NCBI GenBank assembly: GCA_013076295.1
Contig: RQOL01000501.1
Span: 84,104-148,103 of the forward strand
Reading direction: 5' to 3'
From: Sanderia malayensis
Lineage: Eukaryota > Cnidaria > Scyphozoa > Semaeostomeae > Pelagiidae
Length of the DNA stretch: 64,000 bases
Numbering within the stretch: position 1 is the stretch's first letter; the number at the start of each line of letters is the position of its first letter. The notes beneath the pieces are model-generated. The model was not told the origin of the DNA and searched no databases. It saw nothing but the letters and a program-made list of their open reading frames with translations. A program made the translations under genes and the position numbers. Positions 1-9,540 of this stretch are shown one piece after another.

Positions 1-402
1 TTAAAGTCTCCTGATATTAACATAGTTTTATTTTCCCTAAGTAGTTTCTTAAGTAATCCTGAAAAATGTTCAAAACATTTAGCTGGGTCCTTTCTCAAAT
101 GGTTATATACCACTCCGATCACAATGCTTGAACTTATGCAGTTTCTAATCTCAATCCAGTAACCTTCAAATTCACACTTTTCAGATTTGAAAGATTTGCT
201 TAGGTCTGTTCTCTCAGTGAAATCGAGGTTGTCCTTGACAAACAAACCGCAACCACCATTTTGGCTTACCCCCTGTATTCCCTTATACGGCTGATGGCCA
301 GGAATTGAAAAGCTTTTACAATTACAGTCCAATTTCTTGCAGTGCCATGTCTCACTGAAAGCAAGAACATCAAAGTTAAAATCGAGATCAACTAAAAGGT
401 CT
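1..402 (-). CDS. LINE endonuclease domain fragment (runs off the window)
   Basis: Read on the minus strand, this stretch stays open from about 402 to base 1 without an initiating Met. It carries apurinic-endonuclease landmarks of non-LTR retrotransposons: FSETW (catalytic Glu region), GVVYNH, and a closing ISGDF that in full elements leads to the SGDFN motif. It is the N-terminal part of the ORF2 polyprotein, which nicks target DNA and primes reverse transcription. The rest of the endonuclease and the reverse transcriptase lie beyond the left edge. Upstream (403-920) the frame can be followed only with shifts and stops, so this copy is decayed. CR1/L2-like clade is inferred from the PHD-like segment upstream. 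Confidence 0.75.
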
Positions 403-923
403 TCAATTTTTCAATATTACCTAATGACAATCAAACATTTGAGTGCATCATGCTAAGCGGATTGACGTCATAGTCTGCCTGTGTGTTTTTTTACAAGTTT
501 CTGAAAGCTGTGTGTTGTGTAATAATCAAAATTTAAATGCAAATCGACATAATTGTCAATGTCATTATCAGAGAGTTTGTCCTTTTCGGAAAGCCAAAGC
601 TTTGAAAAATCTCATTCATTAAGAAGCCAATAGTGTGTCGGAAATATCAAATCATGATTTTGGCAAAAACAAGCAAAATTTGAATTAAAACTTAAAGCTA
701 ACAGCTCCTTGTGTAGTAAGTGTCCAATGGAAATACGCTTTCAATGCAGTGTTTGCAACTCCAGTTAATTATCAGGTCTGTCAATTGGCATGTTTCCAAA
801 AGAGAGCATTTCCTGTGGATTAATGATTTACACATGACGCATGGAATGAGTATTGCGGAACCTCGGACGTTCCTTTCACAAACTCTGCAGATTTTATTAT
901 AGTTTGACTCTTTAGAAATTAAT

Positions 924-1205
924 TTAAACCCTGAAAACCCTTATACTCTTGCTAGTTCGATTTAGAGTACTCAAGTAATCCAAAAAAATATTATTATCGA
1001 GAGATTGAAAGGGTAAAGAACCCCCAGGACAATTTTTAAAAAACCATGTTAGGTTCTCGTTTTCAACAAAGCATTCGAAATCTTTTAACGAAATTGATGA
1101 GCATTTCAAGTGAAACCAAAAGTCGCATGAGTCACAGCAAATAGATCTTTGTCCGTTCAATACACATTTAGTGCATTTAGGACATTTTGGTATCACATTA
1201 CTCAT
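924..1205 (-). CDS. LINE ORF2 start with PHD-like zinc finger
   Basis: This 93-residue frame begins with a cysteine-rich module (CPKC, then CCDSCDFWFHLKC near residues 24-35) matching the C-C-H-C spacing of a PHD/RING-like finger, followed by a linker that ends at a stop. PHD-like fingers ahead of the endonuclease occur in CR1/L2-like LINEs. Its ATG overlaps the stop of the upstream ORF1 frame by 8 bases (1198-1205), an arrangement compatible with termination-reinitiation. The stop at 924 separates it from the endonuclease frame, so the copy is broken. Confidence 0.65.
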   Translation of the reverse strand: MSNVIPKCPKCTKCVLNGQRSICCDSCDFWFHLKCSSISLKDFECFVENENLTWFFKNCPGGSLPFQSLDNNIFLDYLSTLNRTSKSIRVFRV

Positions 1206-1446
1206 TTAAATTTTTGAGATCACTTGTCTTATTTACCAAAATAGGGGGAGAATTTTCATCCTTATGAACAAAAATTTTTCCCTTGTTATTCCAAATAAAT
1301 TTAAACTTATAATGTTCTCTTACCGATTTGCTTTCTCTAAGCAGTCCTTTATGTTTTCTAGTTAGACTCTCGTTAATATAAATCTTACCCATACCAGCTG
1401 CAGGTCCAATTTTGAAACCAAAATCCACTATTGTGATGTTCTTCAT
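1198..1446 (-). CDS. LINE ORF1 C-terminal fragment
   Basis: This 82-residue basic frame contains the pattern KIYINESLTRKHKGLL, then KFIWNNKGKIFVHKDE, typical of the C-terminal nucleic-acid-binding part of LINE ORF1 proteins in marine invertebrates. ORF1 packages the element RNA. It lies just downstream of the coiled-coil part at 1651-1971 in the same element, but the two are no longer in one open frame: about 200 bases between them hold stops. Assignment rests on position and motif memory, not on a search. Confidence 0.6.
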   Translation of the reverse strand: MKNITIVDFGFKIGPAAGMGKIYINESLTRKHKGLLRESKSVREHYKFKFIWNNKGKIFVHKDENSPPILVNKTSDLKNLNE

Positions 1447-1650
1447 TTTCTTCTTTGCTACGAAAAATTAGTCTCTTTTTCTTCTGGAGGAAAATTCCAC
1501 GGTAATCTCGGCGTCAGCTTTGGGCGAGATACGATGGCAGGCATCTATTCCAGCTTAATTTAAATCAATGTCAAGGTGCTCTGCCAGAGGTGCTCTGCCT
1601 CGACGCCTGCTCGGAAAGCCAGAGATTTCAAGCATGGGTTTCCTGCCATA

Positions 1651-1971
1651 TTACTCGAGGTTGTCGATTATTTTGTTGCATTTTCTCAACTCCTCCTCGT
1701 TTTTCTTTATTTTCTTGACGATGGCTTCATTTTCTTTTACCTTCATTAAACTTTCTTTTAAAAGACCATTGATGTGTTTCTTGTTTAGGGCTTGTTCTTT
1801 CTTCAAATCTTCCTCCTTTTTTTCTACTTCATTTAATTTTTGGCAAACACCTTCTATCTTCGTCATTGCTTGCTCTACTTTTTTTCCGATGATTTCAGTA
1901 TGTTTCTTTAGTTCAGCTTTGATACATTTTGTTATTGTTCCTTGTAATAATTTCACATTTATTGGATCCAT
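1651..1971 (-). CDS. LINE ORF1 N-terminal coiled-coil fragment
   Basis: These 106 residues are strongly charged, rich in Lys and Glu, with heptad-like spacing of Ile/Leu/Val from about residue 20 to the end, so a long coiled coil is likely. In LINE ORF1 proteins such a coil drives trimerisation. It starts at an ATG near the apparent 5' end of the element (about 1.97 kb) and precedes the C-terminal ORF1 piece. A plus-strand frame over the same bases is an antisense shadow. Confidence 0.55.
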   Translation of the reverse strand: MDPINVKLLQGTITKCIKAELKKHTEIIGKKVEQAMTKIEGVCQKLNEVEKKEEDLKKEQALNKKHINGLLKESLMKVKENEAIVKKIKKNEEELRKCNKIIDNLE

Positions 1972-2129
1972 CTTTGCTTAACCGACTTCCGGGTGATATT
2001 TGTCGATATATATTGATGATTTGACATTTATAAAATTAAAATATTCATAACTAATAGTAAAAAATAAGAAAACCAAAGCCCCGAAGGGCAAGCACAAAAT
2101 TATATCACTTTGATGTAGACCGCACAGAA

Positions 2130-2960
2130 ATTCACGTCCGACTGTCAGCATGTGTGAATAACAATCAAGTATTCACAGGTGCAACAACAACTTCTCCAAG
2201 AAACAATGTTTTTGCCATAATAGCATCTTACTCGCTTGCTATTTTGGCAATTCTTGATTTTGTTACCAAAAAGGTCACACAAAGGAAACTGATGTCAATG
2301 TGAAGCATTATTTATCTAAATATCACTATATCCAACCTGAAAACTGTAAAAATATATTTATCAACCCACCAATTTAATATCCACATGTCTCTTTCACTGA
2401 GGCTGCAACTGTTTTGACTTTTAGCTTCCTCGTTTTGAGCATTAGCACTGACCGATTCTGCCATTTCGCTTTCTGCCAAAGAAATTAAGAATGCTGCTGG
2501 CCCTCATCCTCTCCTCAGACACGCTGCCTTTACTCCTCACACCACAACCATTAGAATCAGTTGCGCATTTGCAACAACTTCAATAGAGGCATTTTTGTGG
2601 GGAAATTCAAAAAAGGTGTGTTTGGTAAATTTCAAAAAAGTGTCGTCTTTTTCTTCCTCTATGAAATAAAACTAACCACAAATAAATAAAGGGTCGTCAA
2701 GATGTCAGGAGACTAAATAATCAACATGAAAAAAATAACAGATTAAAGTGGCCATATAGCTAGTGTTGAAAGTAGCTACAAGTTTACTGATAAGTGCGCA
2801 GGAGGTCTTGGATAACAAAAAAGCATTCTATCCAATAATAGGAACTTGTCAACTTTTAGCCAATGGGAGCACTACCATGCCGAAATGACAATTGCTAGAA
2901 ATTCTAACACCCCCACCGGGGCTTAGGTGCGACTAGGGACCTTGCGGTAACCAGCAATTT
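2130..2960 (-). repeat. Dispersed repeat R2, copy 1 (deleted derivative)
   Basis: Most of this stretch matches, in reverse complement, 46380-47060 and 47560-47660. For example, the bases around 2320-2480 and 2740-2920 recur inverted at 46820-47010 and 46400-46560. The second copy is the 5' region of the kinase gene at 46.8-48.7 kb. Copy 1 contains the reverse complement of the kinase first-exon region (about 2420-2510) and of the start of its main exon (about 2170-2200). About 0.5 kb present in copy 2 (47.04-47.55 kb) is missing here. Confidence 0.7.
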
Positions 2961-3028
2961 GCGGTATGTGACTATTCAAATCTTTTACCACTCACGAATG
3001 TAACATCAAAGTTTTTAGAAACAAACGT

Positions 3029-3159
3029 TACCGTAAATCCACGAATTGCCCCCTCTTGAATAAGCCCCCACTCGAATAAGCCCCAACCCTAGGACTAAAA
3101 ACTGTAAAGAAGCCCCCGTCTAATAAGCCCTCGCCCAAAACATGCTGATATTTGCTCTC
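3029..3159. mobile_element. MITE-like element, left half
   Basis: This half starts with TA, then CCGTAAATCCACGAATTGCC, the inverted partner of the sequence ending at 10460 (GGATTTACTG then TA). A TA on each side fits a Tc1/mariner-type target duplication. The interior is built of degenerate AATAAGCCCC motifs. The BEL element at 3160 interrupts it; removing BEL and one target copy leaves an element of roughly 0.5 kb. Confidence 0.6.
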
Positions 3160-3690
3160 TGTCATGTAACAGTGTCGAAGTTAAATAAGGGATTTCCCAT
3201 CGGTCAAAGGGAATTTACCCAAAATAGCTTCATCACGAGTTTTCCACCAACCTTTAGTTTTTGTTAGTTTTTCGTTTACCTTTACGCCGCCATTTACGAC
3301 TGTTCACGCTACGATTTGGAATGTTTTAGACTGATTAATGTGCAGCTTCCAGGATTCACAGCTTTTGTGAGTGACTTTATCCTTATTCTAAACTAATATT
3401 TGTTTTGTTTTGTTTTGTTATATAACGCTGAGGAAATTTATCAATTAATCACAGACTAAACTGATCGCTCTTTCAATATTCATGCTTTTTGTGTTGTTAT
3501 CGATAGCTTGTACTTTCTCCTACATTTATAGAGTATTTCATTGTTGTTATTATTAATCTAAATTGCAGCCTTGGAATTTGTATTTTTATTTTCAGTTACC
3601 ATTATAATCATTGCGGATAAACATCTGCGTGTTTATCTGAGGTTTATCTGCTCGCCAAAGGGATACCGAACTATCTTGGAGGGCGTGACA
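3160..3690 (+). repeat. 5' LTR of BEL/Pao element
   Basis: The LTR is 531 bp with TG...CA ends, directly repeated at 9541-10071 with six base differences. It should hold the promoter and polyadenylation signals. I did not resolve a primer-binding site in the bases after 3690. Confidence 0.92.
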
Positions 3691-3717
3691 GTAAAAAAGC
3701 TATCCTAAAACTGCAAA

Positions 3718-4086
3718 ATGTCAACAAGACAGGGAACAGTGTACGGCCCTCTAGGTGAAGACGTTGGTGCGTCATTATTAGTAACAAGTCACCAAAGCAG
3801 CATTTCGGGTCACCAAAGATCAACACTGAATTTAAGTCATATCGAAGAAGACCAAGCGAGTATGAGTTCGAGGAAATCTAGTCAAGCCTCCTCCTCAAGC
3901 AGAAGCGGCAAAAGCAAATCTACAATTTGCAAAGAAAAAAGCAGAGTTGGTATGGCAAGAAGCTCAAAGAGCAGCACAGCTGGAAGCTCAAGAAAAATCT
4001 TACCAGGCGCATTTTCAGGCCAACTTAATGGTTCTCCAGGCAGAAAAAGAAGCAGCAGTCGCGAGTGCCGAAGAAAGAGTGTATGA
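3718..4086 (+). CDS. gag: BEL gag, N-terminal frame
   Basis: The first ATG downstream of the LTR opens 122 codons, rich in Ser/Gln and then Ser/Arg/Lys. Homology-like continuity switches to another frame near 3890-3925, where the 3947-4861 frame is already open upstream of its first ATG with an Ala/Lys/Glu-rich helix. The later half of this frame is therefore probably read out of frame. BEL Gag builds the virus-like particle. Confidence 0.6.
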   Translation: MSTRQGTVYGPLGEDVGASLLVTSHQSSISGHQRSTLNLSHIEEDQASMSSRKSSQASSSSRSGKSKSTICKEKSRVGMARSSKSSTAGSSRKILPGAFSGQLNGSPGRKRSSSRECRRKSV

Positions 4087-4861
4087 AGCAGCAGAACTGG
4101 AGGTTTCAGAGCGAATTAACATAGACGTAACACCAACTAACGTTATGGACAGAACTAGGGATTTTATCACAACTCATTTTTCAGAAAAGGATCATAAACA
4201 TCCTAAGGATCCCCCAGTTACTAGTTTCTCTACCCAGTCAACAGCGCCACACCCAACAGGATTTTCCGTTCAAGCTGGTTCAAGCCCAGAATTTATGAGC
4301 CCTCTGACGCATTTTAGTCAAAGCCAGACTCTCCCAGTCGTTCAACAGCCAGTGCACCACCAAACCTTTTACAGTGCCCCGCCCATACGATCTGAGCACC
4401 CATTAAGAAATCAAGTTTCCAGTTTTCAGCAGCCAGGTATAAGCCACAGTCAGCCTGTGCCAACCGTTTATCAGCCTATGCCAACCATTTATCAGCCCGT
4501 ACAGACACAGCAGCCTGACCCAATTATGTCGCTGACAAAACATCTCATGAAGAAAGAATTAATTTCAACAGGACTTCTCAAATTTGACGATAACCCAGCA
4601 AATTTTAGAGCATGGAAAGCATCTTTCAAAGCAGCCACTGAAGATCTTGAACTCACTGAAGCGCAAGAGATAAATCTTGTGGTGAAGTGGCTTGGGGAAA
4701 AATCATTAAAAATAGTGAACCCCGTATGTACAATAAACATCGAAAATCCACAGCTTGGATTAAAAAGGGTGTGGGAGACTCTTGAAAAAAGATATGGAAC
4801 TGCAGAAGTGCTAGAAGATAACTTCATGTCCAGGCTGGAAAGTTTTCCGAATCAGCTCTAA
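3947..4861 (+). CDS. gag: BEL gag, central part
   Basis: 304 residues from the first Met; the frame is open further upstream. An Ala/Gln/Glu-rich helical start is followed by a Pro/Gln-rich region with repeated YQP/QPVP motifs. Then comes a conserved block (about residues 205-300) with KFDDNPANFRAWKASF and LVVKWLG, matching the DUF1759-type Gag domain of BEL/Pao elements. It stops at 4859-4861, and the domain continues in another frame from about 4863 through an in-frame TAA at 4893-4895. Confidence 0.75.
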   Translation: MVWQEAQRAAQLEAQEKSYQAHFQANLMVLQAEKEAAVASAEERVYEAAELEVSERINIDVTPTNVMDRTRDFITTHFSEKDHKHPKDPPVTSFSTQSTAPHPTGFSVQAGSSPEFMSPLTHFSQSQTLPVVQQPVHHQTFYSAPPIRSEHPLRNQVSSFQQPGISHSQPVPTVYQPMPTIYQPVQTQQPDPIMSLTKHLMKKELISTGLLKFDDNPANFRAWKASFKAATEDLELTEAQEINLVVKWLGEKSLKIVNPVCTINIENPQLGLKRVWETLEKRYGTAEVLEDNFMSRLESFPNQL

Positions 4862-4895
4862 AGACAGAGAAAAATTACAACAGCTGTCACACTAA

Positions 4896-6725
4896 TTGCT
4901 AGAAATCCAAGCTGCCAAACAAGCCGGAATTTACCAAGGGTTAGCTGCACTTGACTCAGCTAGAGGCCTCAGGCTCATGGTAGAGAAGCTTCCTTACCCC
5001 TTGCAGGAGCGGTGGATCAGAGTTGGAACCAGCTACAAAAGAGACTATAACGTCACTTTTCCGCCCTTTGAAGTATTCGTGGATTTCATCACCAAGGAAG
5101 CAGATATGAGAAATGACGTCAGCTTCATTCTATCGTCATCGACAGGAGAAAGAAATCCACCATCAAGAGTTCTCCGTGCCAATTTCGCAAGTGTTAGCAA
5201 AACTGCAGTCGAGTTTAATCAGCGAGCCCAAGTCGAGACTGACCCTTCAAGAACTTGCCTTATCCATGGTAGCAGTCATGCACTACGTGACTGCAGAGCC
5301 TTTCAGAAGAAATCAATAAATGAAAGAAAACAGCTTCTTTTGAAGAACAATGTATGCTTCAAATGCTGCTCTTCCACCTCACACCGGGCTTGTGAATGCA
5401 CTGTGGAGGTCAAATGCTTGACTTGCAACAGTGACAGACATCTCTTTGCTATGCATATTGGCCAAGCTAACAAGTCAAATTCCCGGCTACAGGATGGTGG
5501 GGAGGATGCTGAGAGTCAACACCAGCAACAGACAAATGAGGTTTCTACTGCGGCAACAGAAGTCACTAATGCCTGTACAACTATCCGTGGAACAGTACCA
5601 GGAGGGAGATCGTGCTCCAAGATTTGCAAAGTCGATGTATTGAATGACGTAACTGGTGACTCCATGACGGTTTATGCTGTTATAGATGACCAAAGTAATT
5701 CAACTCTAGCCAAACCTGAACTGCTAGATAAGCTCAACATTACAAGCAACCCGGTTACCTACAAGATGAAAACTTGTGGAGGAGTATCAAGCATCACTGG
5801 ACGAAGCACAGAGTCTCTTTCTGTTAGCACCTGCGATGGTGGGCTCAGCATAAAGTTGCCATATGTAAGAGAGTGTAGCAACATACCAGACAATTACTCT
5901 GAAATACTAATACCAGAGATAGCAAAAGCCTATTCACACCTGTCTGACGTTGTTGACAAAGTAAAGCCCATCGAACCTGGCGTACCAATTGCGTTGCTTA
6001 TAGGCAGAGATGTGCCACAAGCTAACAAAGTCAGAGAGCAAGTCGAAGAGCCTGACAGTGCACCATTTGCTCAGCGTCTTGACCTTGGGTGGGTTATTAT
6101 TGGAGAAAGCTGCTTAGACATTACAGCAAAGAATGCAGCTACATCATGTGAAAGTTATCTAACGATTACGGAATACATATTTGCAACTAATGAAGACGAC
6201 AATGTTCCTGCAAATTCTGTTGAAGATCGGGAATTCATGAAAATTCTTGACACTGAATCAAAGAAAAACGAGGCAGGGAACTGGGAAATGCCACTGCTCT
6301 TCAAAACAGAAAGAGAACGGCTCCGTAACAACAAGCCAATGGCAATACGGAGATTCAACAATGTCGCTCGTAGGATCAAATCTAATCCAAAGCTGGCAGA
6401 ACAATATCAAACATTTATGCAAAATCTGTTTGACAAGGGGCATGCTGAACCCGCACCACCTCTCAGAGAGAAGCAGGAAGTTTTCTATTTGCCGTTCTTC
6501 GAGGTTTTTCATCCGATGAAGCCAGAGAAAATCAGAGTTGTATATGACTCAAGTGCGAAGTATAAAGGAGCGTCTCTAAACGATGTACTGATGGGTGGAC
6601 CGACCTCAACAACTCGCTGCTTGGGGTTCTTTTGCGTTTCAGGAAAGAACCAGTGGCAATCATGGCGGACATCGAACAAATGTTCTACAATTTCTATGTC
6701 AGAGAAGATCATCGTGATTATCTGA
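4896..6725 (+). CDS. pol: BEL gag-pol: zinc knuckles, protease, start of RT
   Basis: The frame begins inside the Gag domain (IQAAKQAGIYQGLAALDSARG). Cysteine/histidine-rich knuckles follow (CLIHGSSHALRDC, CFKCCSSTSHRACEC, CLTCNSDRH). An aspartic-protease-like segment has AVIDDQSNSTL, where the usual D-T/S-G is altered to DDQS, as in BEL relatives. The start of the reverse transcriptase includes EKIRVVYDSSAKYKGASLND. The frame is lost near 6600; the last ~40 codons are out of frame and RT resumes at about 6600 in the frame of 6632-9511. Confidence 0.85.
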   Translation: MLEIQAAKQAGIYQGLAALDSARGLRLMVEKLPYPLQERWIRVGTSYKRDYNVTFPPFEVFVDFITKEADMRNDVSFILSSSTGERNPPSRVLRANFASVSKTAVEFNQRAQVETDPSRTCLIHGSSHALRDCRAFQKKSINERKQLLLKNNVCFKCCSSTSHRACECTVEVKCLTCNSDRHLFAMHIGQANKSNSRLQDGGEDAESQHQQQTNEVSTAATEVTNACTTIRGTVPGGRSCSKICKVDVLNDVTGDSMTVYAVIDDQSNSTLAKPELLDKLNITSNPVTYKMKTCGGVSSITGRSTESLSVSTCDGGLSIKLPYVRECSNIPDNYSEILIPEIAKAYSHLSDVVDKVKPIEPGVPIALLIGRDVPQANKVREQVEEPDSAPFAQRLDLGWVIIGESCLDITAKNAATSCESYLTITEYIFATNEDDNVPANSVEDREFMKILDTESKKNEAGNWEMPLLFKTERERLRNNKPMAIRRFNNVARRIKSNPKLAEQYQTFMQNLFDKGHAEPAPPLREKQEVFYLPFFEVFHPMKPEKIRVVYDSSAKYKGASLNDVLMGGPTSTTRCLGFFCVSGKNQWQSWRTSNKCSTISMSEKIIVII

Positions 6726-9511
6726 GATTCCTCTGGTTCAAAGACAATGACCTGTCCAAAGAGCCGATAGATTACAGAATGAATGTTCACGTATTTGGTA
6801 ACAAACCATCGCCATCTGTGGCAATTGGTCTTTTGGCTAAAGCAGCGGATCAAGGAAAGCCTTCATATGGAGAAGACGCGGCTGCTTTCATCAAACGCAA
6901 CTTTTATGTTGACGATGGGTTGACCAGCACACCAACTCCGGAAGAAGCTATAGACATTTTAAAGAGAGCAAAGGCGATGCTGGCGGACAGCAATATCAAT
7001 CTGTGCAAAGTAGCGTCTAATTGTCAAGAAGTGATGGAAGCCTTCAATCCAGACGACTTATCAAAAGACCTCAAGAATGTCAATCTGTCAAATGATGAAC
7101 CTCCCTTGCAGAGAAGTCTGGGTATTTATTGGGATCTGAAAGATGATATGTTCCACGTCAAGGTCTCCCAAAACAGCAAAGAGTTTACCCGCAGAGGCAT
7201 GCTTTCAATAGTCAACAGTCTCTATGACCCACTCGGCTTCGAATCGCCTGTCACCCTGAAAGGAAGACTGCTGATGAGAGAGCTAGCTGCAGGAACAGTA
7301 GACTGGGACGACCCCATCGAAACCGAAAAGAAAGTAGAATGGGACGCATGGTTGAAGTCTCTTGAAGCGTTAAACAACCTTACTGTACAGAGATGCTACA
7401 TCGGTGTATCGTTACAAGCTGCAACTAAGATAGAATTAGTAATCTTCTGTGATGCCTCATCAGTTGCAGTCGGGGCTGTAGGTTACTTAGTAGTTCATCA
7501 TGGTGAACAATGCAGAACTGGATTTGTGATGGCTAAGTCGAGAGTAGCACCAAAGCCAGCTCACACCATCCCAAGGTTGGAACTTTGCGCAGCAGTTCTC
7601 GCTGTTGAAATGAAGGAAGCCATTGTTAAAGAGATTGACATCGAGTTTGATGACATCAGAATCTACACCGACAGCAGAGTTGTACTCGGATATATCAATA
7701 ACACTTCACGTCGTTTTTATACCTATGTGGCCAACAGAGTCAGCAGGATTAGACAGTCAACCCACCCCAACCAGTGGAATTATGTTCACACTTCCGACAA
7801 CCCAGCCGATCTTGCAACACGGCCAAATTCAGCTACAGAGTTGAGTGCCAGCAACTGGTTTGAGGGACCTGCATTTCTGAACCAAACTTCTGACAGCCAT
7901 GATAGCATTGAAAAAGAATTCAGTTTGGTAGAGCCCAACGCTGATATAGAGGTATACCCTGAAGCTACAACTTTGATGACAAACCTAGAGAGATTGCATC
8001 TCGGTAGTCACAGATTCAGCAGGTTTTCCAATTGGAAACGACTAGAAAGAACCATCGCCAAACTGATTCAAGTTGCAAGAGGTTTTCAAAACGGGAACAA
8101 AGGAGGATGGAAGCGATTTCAGGAACCGCCCGAGACTTCAACACTTCAGTCAGCCATGTGTGTCATCCTGTCTGTCATCCAGAAAGAAGGATTTTCTCAG
8201 GAGATGAAATGCCTCCAAAACAATCAACATGTCAGTAAGAAAAGTTCTCTCAGGAGCCTCAGTCCAATCATTGGGGAAAAAGGCCTCATGCGTGTCGGTG
8301 GACGCTGTGAAAGACAAGAGGTATCTTACAATCGGAAACATCCCATAATCCTCCCCCAAAAATCCCACATCACTGACCTGGTTGTGCGCCATCTCCACGA
8401 GGATGTATATCATCAAGGCCACAAGTTGACAGAAGGTGCCATTCGAAATGCAGGATACTGGATCACAGGGAGCAAGAGGCTTGCGTCCACAATGATAGGC
8501 AAATGTGTGACATGCAAGAAATTACGAGGTTTGCCAGCAACCCAAAAGATGGCTGATCTACCTGCAGATCGCATCGAGCCATGCCCACCATTTACAAGTG
8601 TCGGAGTAGATGTTTTCGGGCCATGGGAAGTAATCACCAGAAAAACATGTGGAGGCTCTGCCAACAGCAAAAGGTGGGCTGTGATGTTCACTTGTATGTA
8701 TTCGAGAGCAGTGCATATCGAAGTTCTTGAATCTATGACGACTTCAAGTATGATAAATGCCCTCCGCAGATTTTTCGCATTCAGAGGCCCTGCCAAAGTC
8801 CTGCGCTCTGACCAGGGAATCAACTTCACAGGAGTAGCGAACGAGCTGAAGCTGTTAGCTAAAGACATCGACGTCAAGCAACTTCTCCAAACCAAACGCT
8901 TTCATTGGCTTTTCAATCCACCGAAGGCCTCCCATACGGGAGGTGCGTGGGAGAGAATGATCGGGACAGCAAGGAAGATCTTAGACTCCATACTTAAGAA
9001 CCAGAAAGGAATTTCTCACGAAGTCCTTACGACGGTGCTCTGTGAAGCAATGGGGATCATCAATTCGAGACCTCTCGTTGATATATCGACAGATCCGGAT
9101 CTGCCTACTGTACTTACACCTGCTACACTACTCACACAGAAGTTTGACAGAGCCTCTGCCCCAGAAGTAAATCTGCAGAAAGCCAGCTACGCATACCAAG
9201 ACCAGTGGAAGCGGGTGCAGATCCTAGCTGAGGTTTTCGCCGAAAGGTGGAAACACGAGTATCTGTCATCCATGGCCTCAAGACAAAAATGGATGGAGGA
9301 GACACCGAGCATCAAATCAGGTGACATCGTGTTATTGATGGAAGATAATGAGAAGCGACGCGAATGGCCATTGGGAAAAGTGATTGCAACTCCTCAAAGT
9401 GACGACGGTAAAGTGTGTAAAATCAAGTTAAAGGTTGTAAGAGGAGATGATGTCAGAGAATACACGCGTCCAATCAGCAAGATAGTAAAGCTACTTTCTG
9501 AAAATGAATAG
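6632..9511 (+). CDS. pol: BEL pol: RT, RNase H, integrase, C-terminal domain
   Basis: This 959-residue frame continues RT with ADIEQMF (catalytic Asp, residues 12-18) and the active-site YVDD (residues 92-95). RNase H follows with FCDASS, RLELCA and YTDSRVVLG. Integrase has an H2C2-like module ending CVTCKKLRG and a DDE core (VGVDVFGP, LRSDQGINF, HTGGAWERM). The tail (WPLGKVI...REYTRPISKI) is the DUF5641-type domain found at the end of BEL/Pao Pol. It ends 29 bases before the 3' LTR. Product: replication and integration of the element. The frame is intact but severed from the RT N-terminus. Confidence 0.92.
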   Translation: MRFRKEPVAIMADIEQMFYNFYVREDHRDYLRFLWFKDNDLSKEPIDYRMNVHVFGNKPSPSVAIGLLAKAADQGKPSYGEDAAAFIKRNFYVDDGLTSTPTPEEAIDILKRAKAMLADSNINLCKVASNCQEVMEAFNPDDLSKDLKNVNLSNDEPPLQRSLGIYWDLKDDMFHVKVSQNSKEFTRRGMLSIVNSLYDPLGFESPVTLKGRLLMRELAAGTVDWDDPIETEKKVEWDAWLKSLEALNNLTVQRCYIGVSLQAATKIELVIFCDASSVAVGAVGYLVVHHGEQCRTGFVMAKSRVAPKPAHTIPRLELCAAVLAVEMKEAIVKEIDIEFDDIRIYTDSRVVLGYINNTSRRFYTYVANRVSRIRQSTHPNQWNYVHTSDNPADLATRPNSATELSASNWFEGPAFLNQTSDSHDSIEKEFSLVEPNADIEVYPEATTLMTNLERLHLGSHRFSRFSNWKRLERTIAKLIQVARGFQNGNKGGWKRFQEPPETSTLQSAMCVILSVIQKEGFSQEMKCLQNNQHVSKKSSLRSLSPIIGEKGLMRVGGRCERQEVSYNRKHPIILPQKSHITDLVVRHLHEDVYHQGHKLTEGAIRNAGYWITGSKRLASTMIGKCVTCKKLRGLPATQKMADLPADRIEPCPPFTSVGVDVFGPWEVITRKTCGGSANSKRWAVMFTCMYSRAVHIEVLESMTTSSMINALRRFFAFRGPAKVLRSDQGINFTGVANELKLLAKDIDVKQLLQTKRFHWLFNPPKASHTGGAWERMIGTARKILDSILKNQKGISHEVLTTVLCEAMGIINSRPLVDISTDPDLPTVLTPATLLTQKFDRASAPEVNLQKASYAYQDQWKRVQILAEVFAERWKHEYLSSMASRQKWMEETPSIKSGDIVLLMEDNEKRREWPLGKVIATPQSDDGKVCKIKLKVVRGDDVREYTRPISKIVKLLSENE

Positions 9512-9529
9512 TGGCCTTTATGATCAGGC

Positions 9530-9540
9530 CAGGTGGGGAG
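9530..9540 (+). promoter_or_regulatory. Polypurine tract of BEL element
   Basis: A purine run AGGTGGGGAG abuts the 3' LTR at 9541, the expected plus-strand primer site for reverse transcription. Confidence 0.75.

Larger units (their letters stand above)
1..1981 (-). mobile_element. CR1/L2-like LINE, 5' half, decayed
   Basis: The order from right to left is coiled-coil ORF1, ORF1 tail, PHD-like finger and endonuclease, the layout of a two-ORF non-LTR retrotransposon on the minus strand. The reverse transcriptase and 3' end are outside the window. Several frame breaks show it is not autonomous. Confidence 0.7.

Noticed and set aside
1568..1981. Plus-strand frame of 137 codons rich in Phe/Ser
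   Set aside because: Antisense of the Lys/Glu-rich LINE ORF1 coiled coil.
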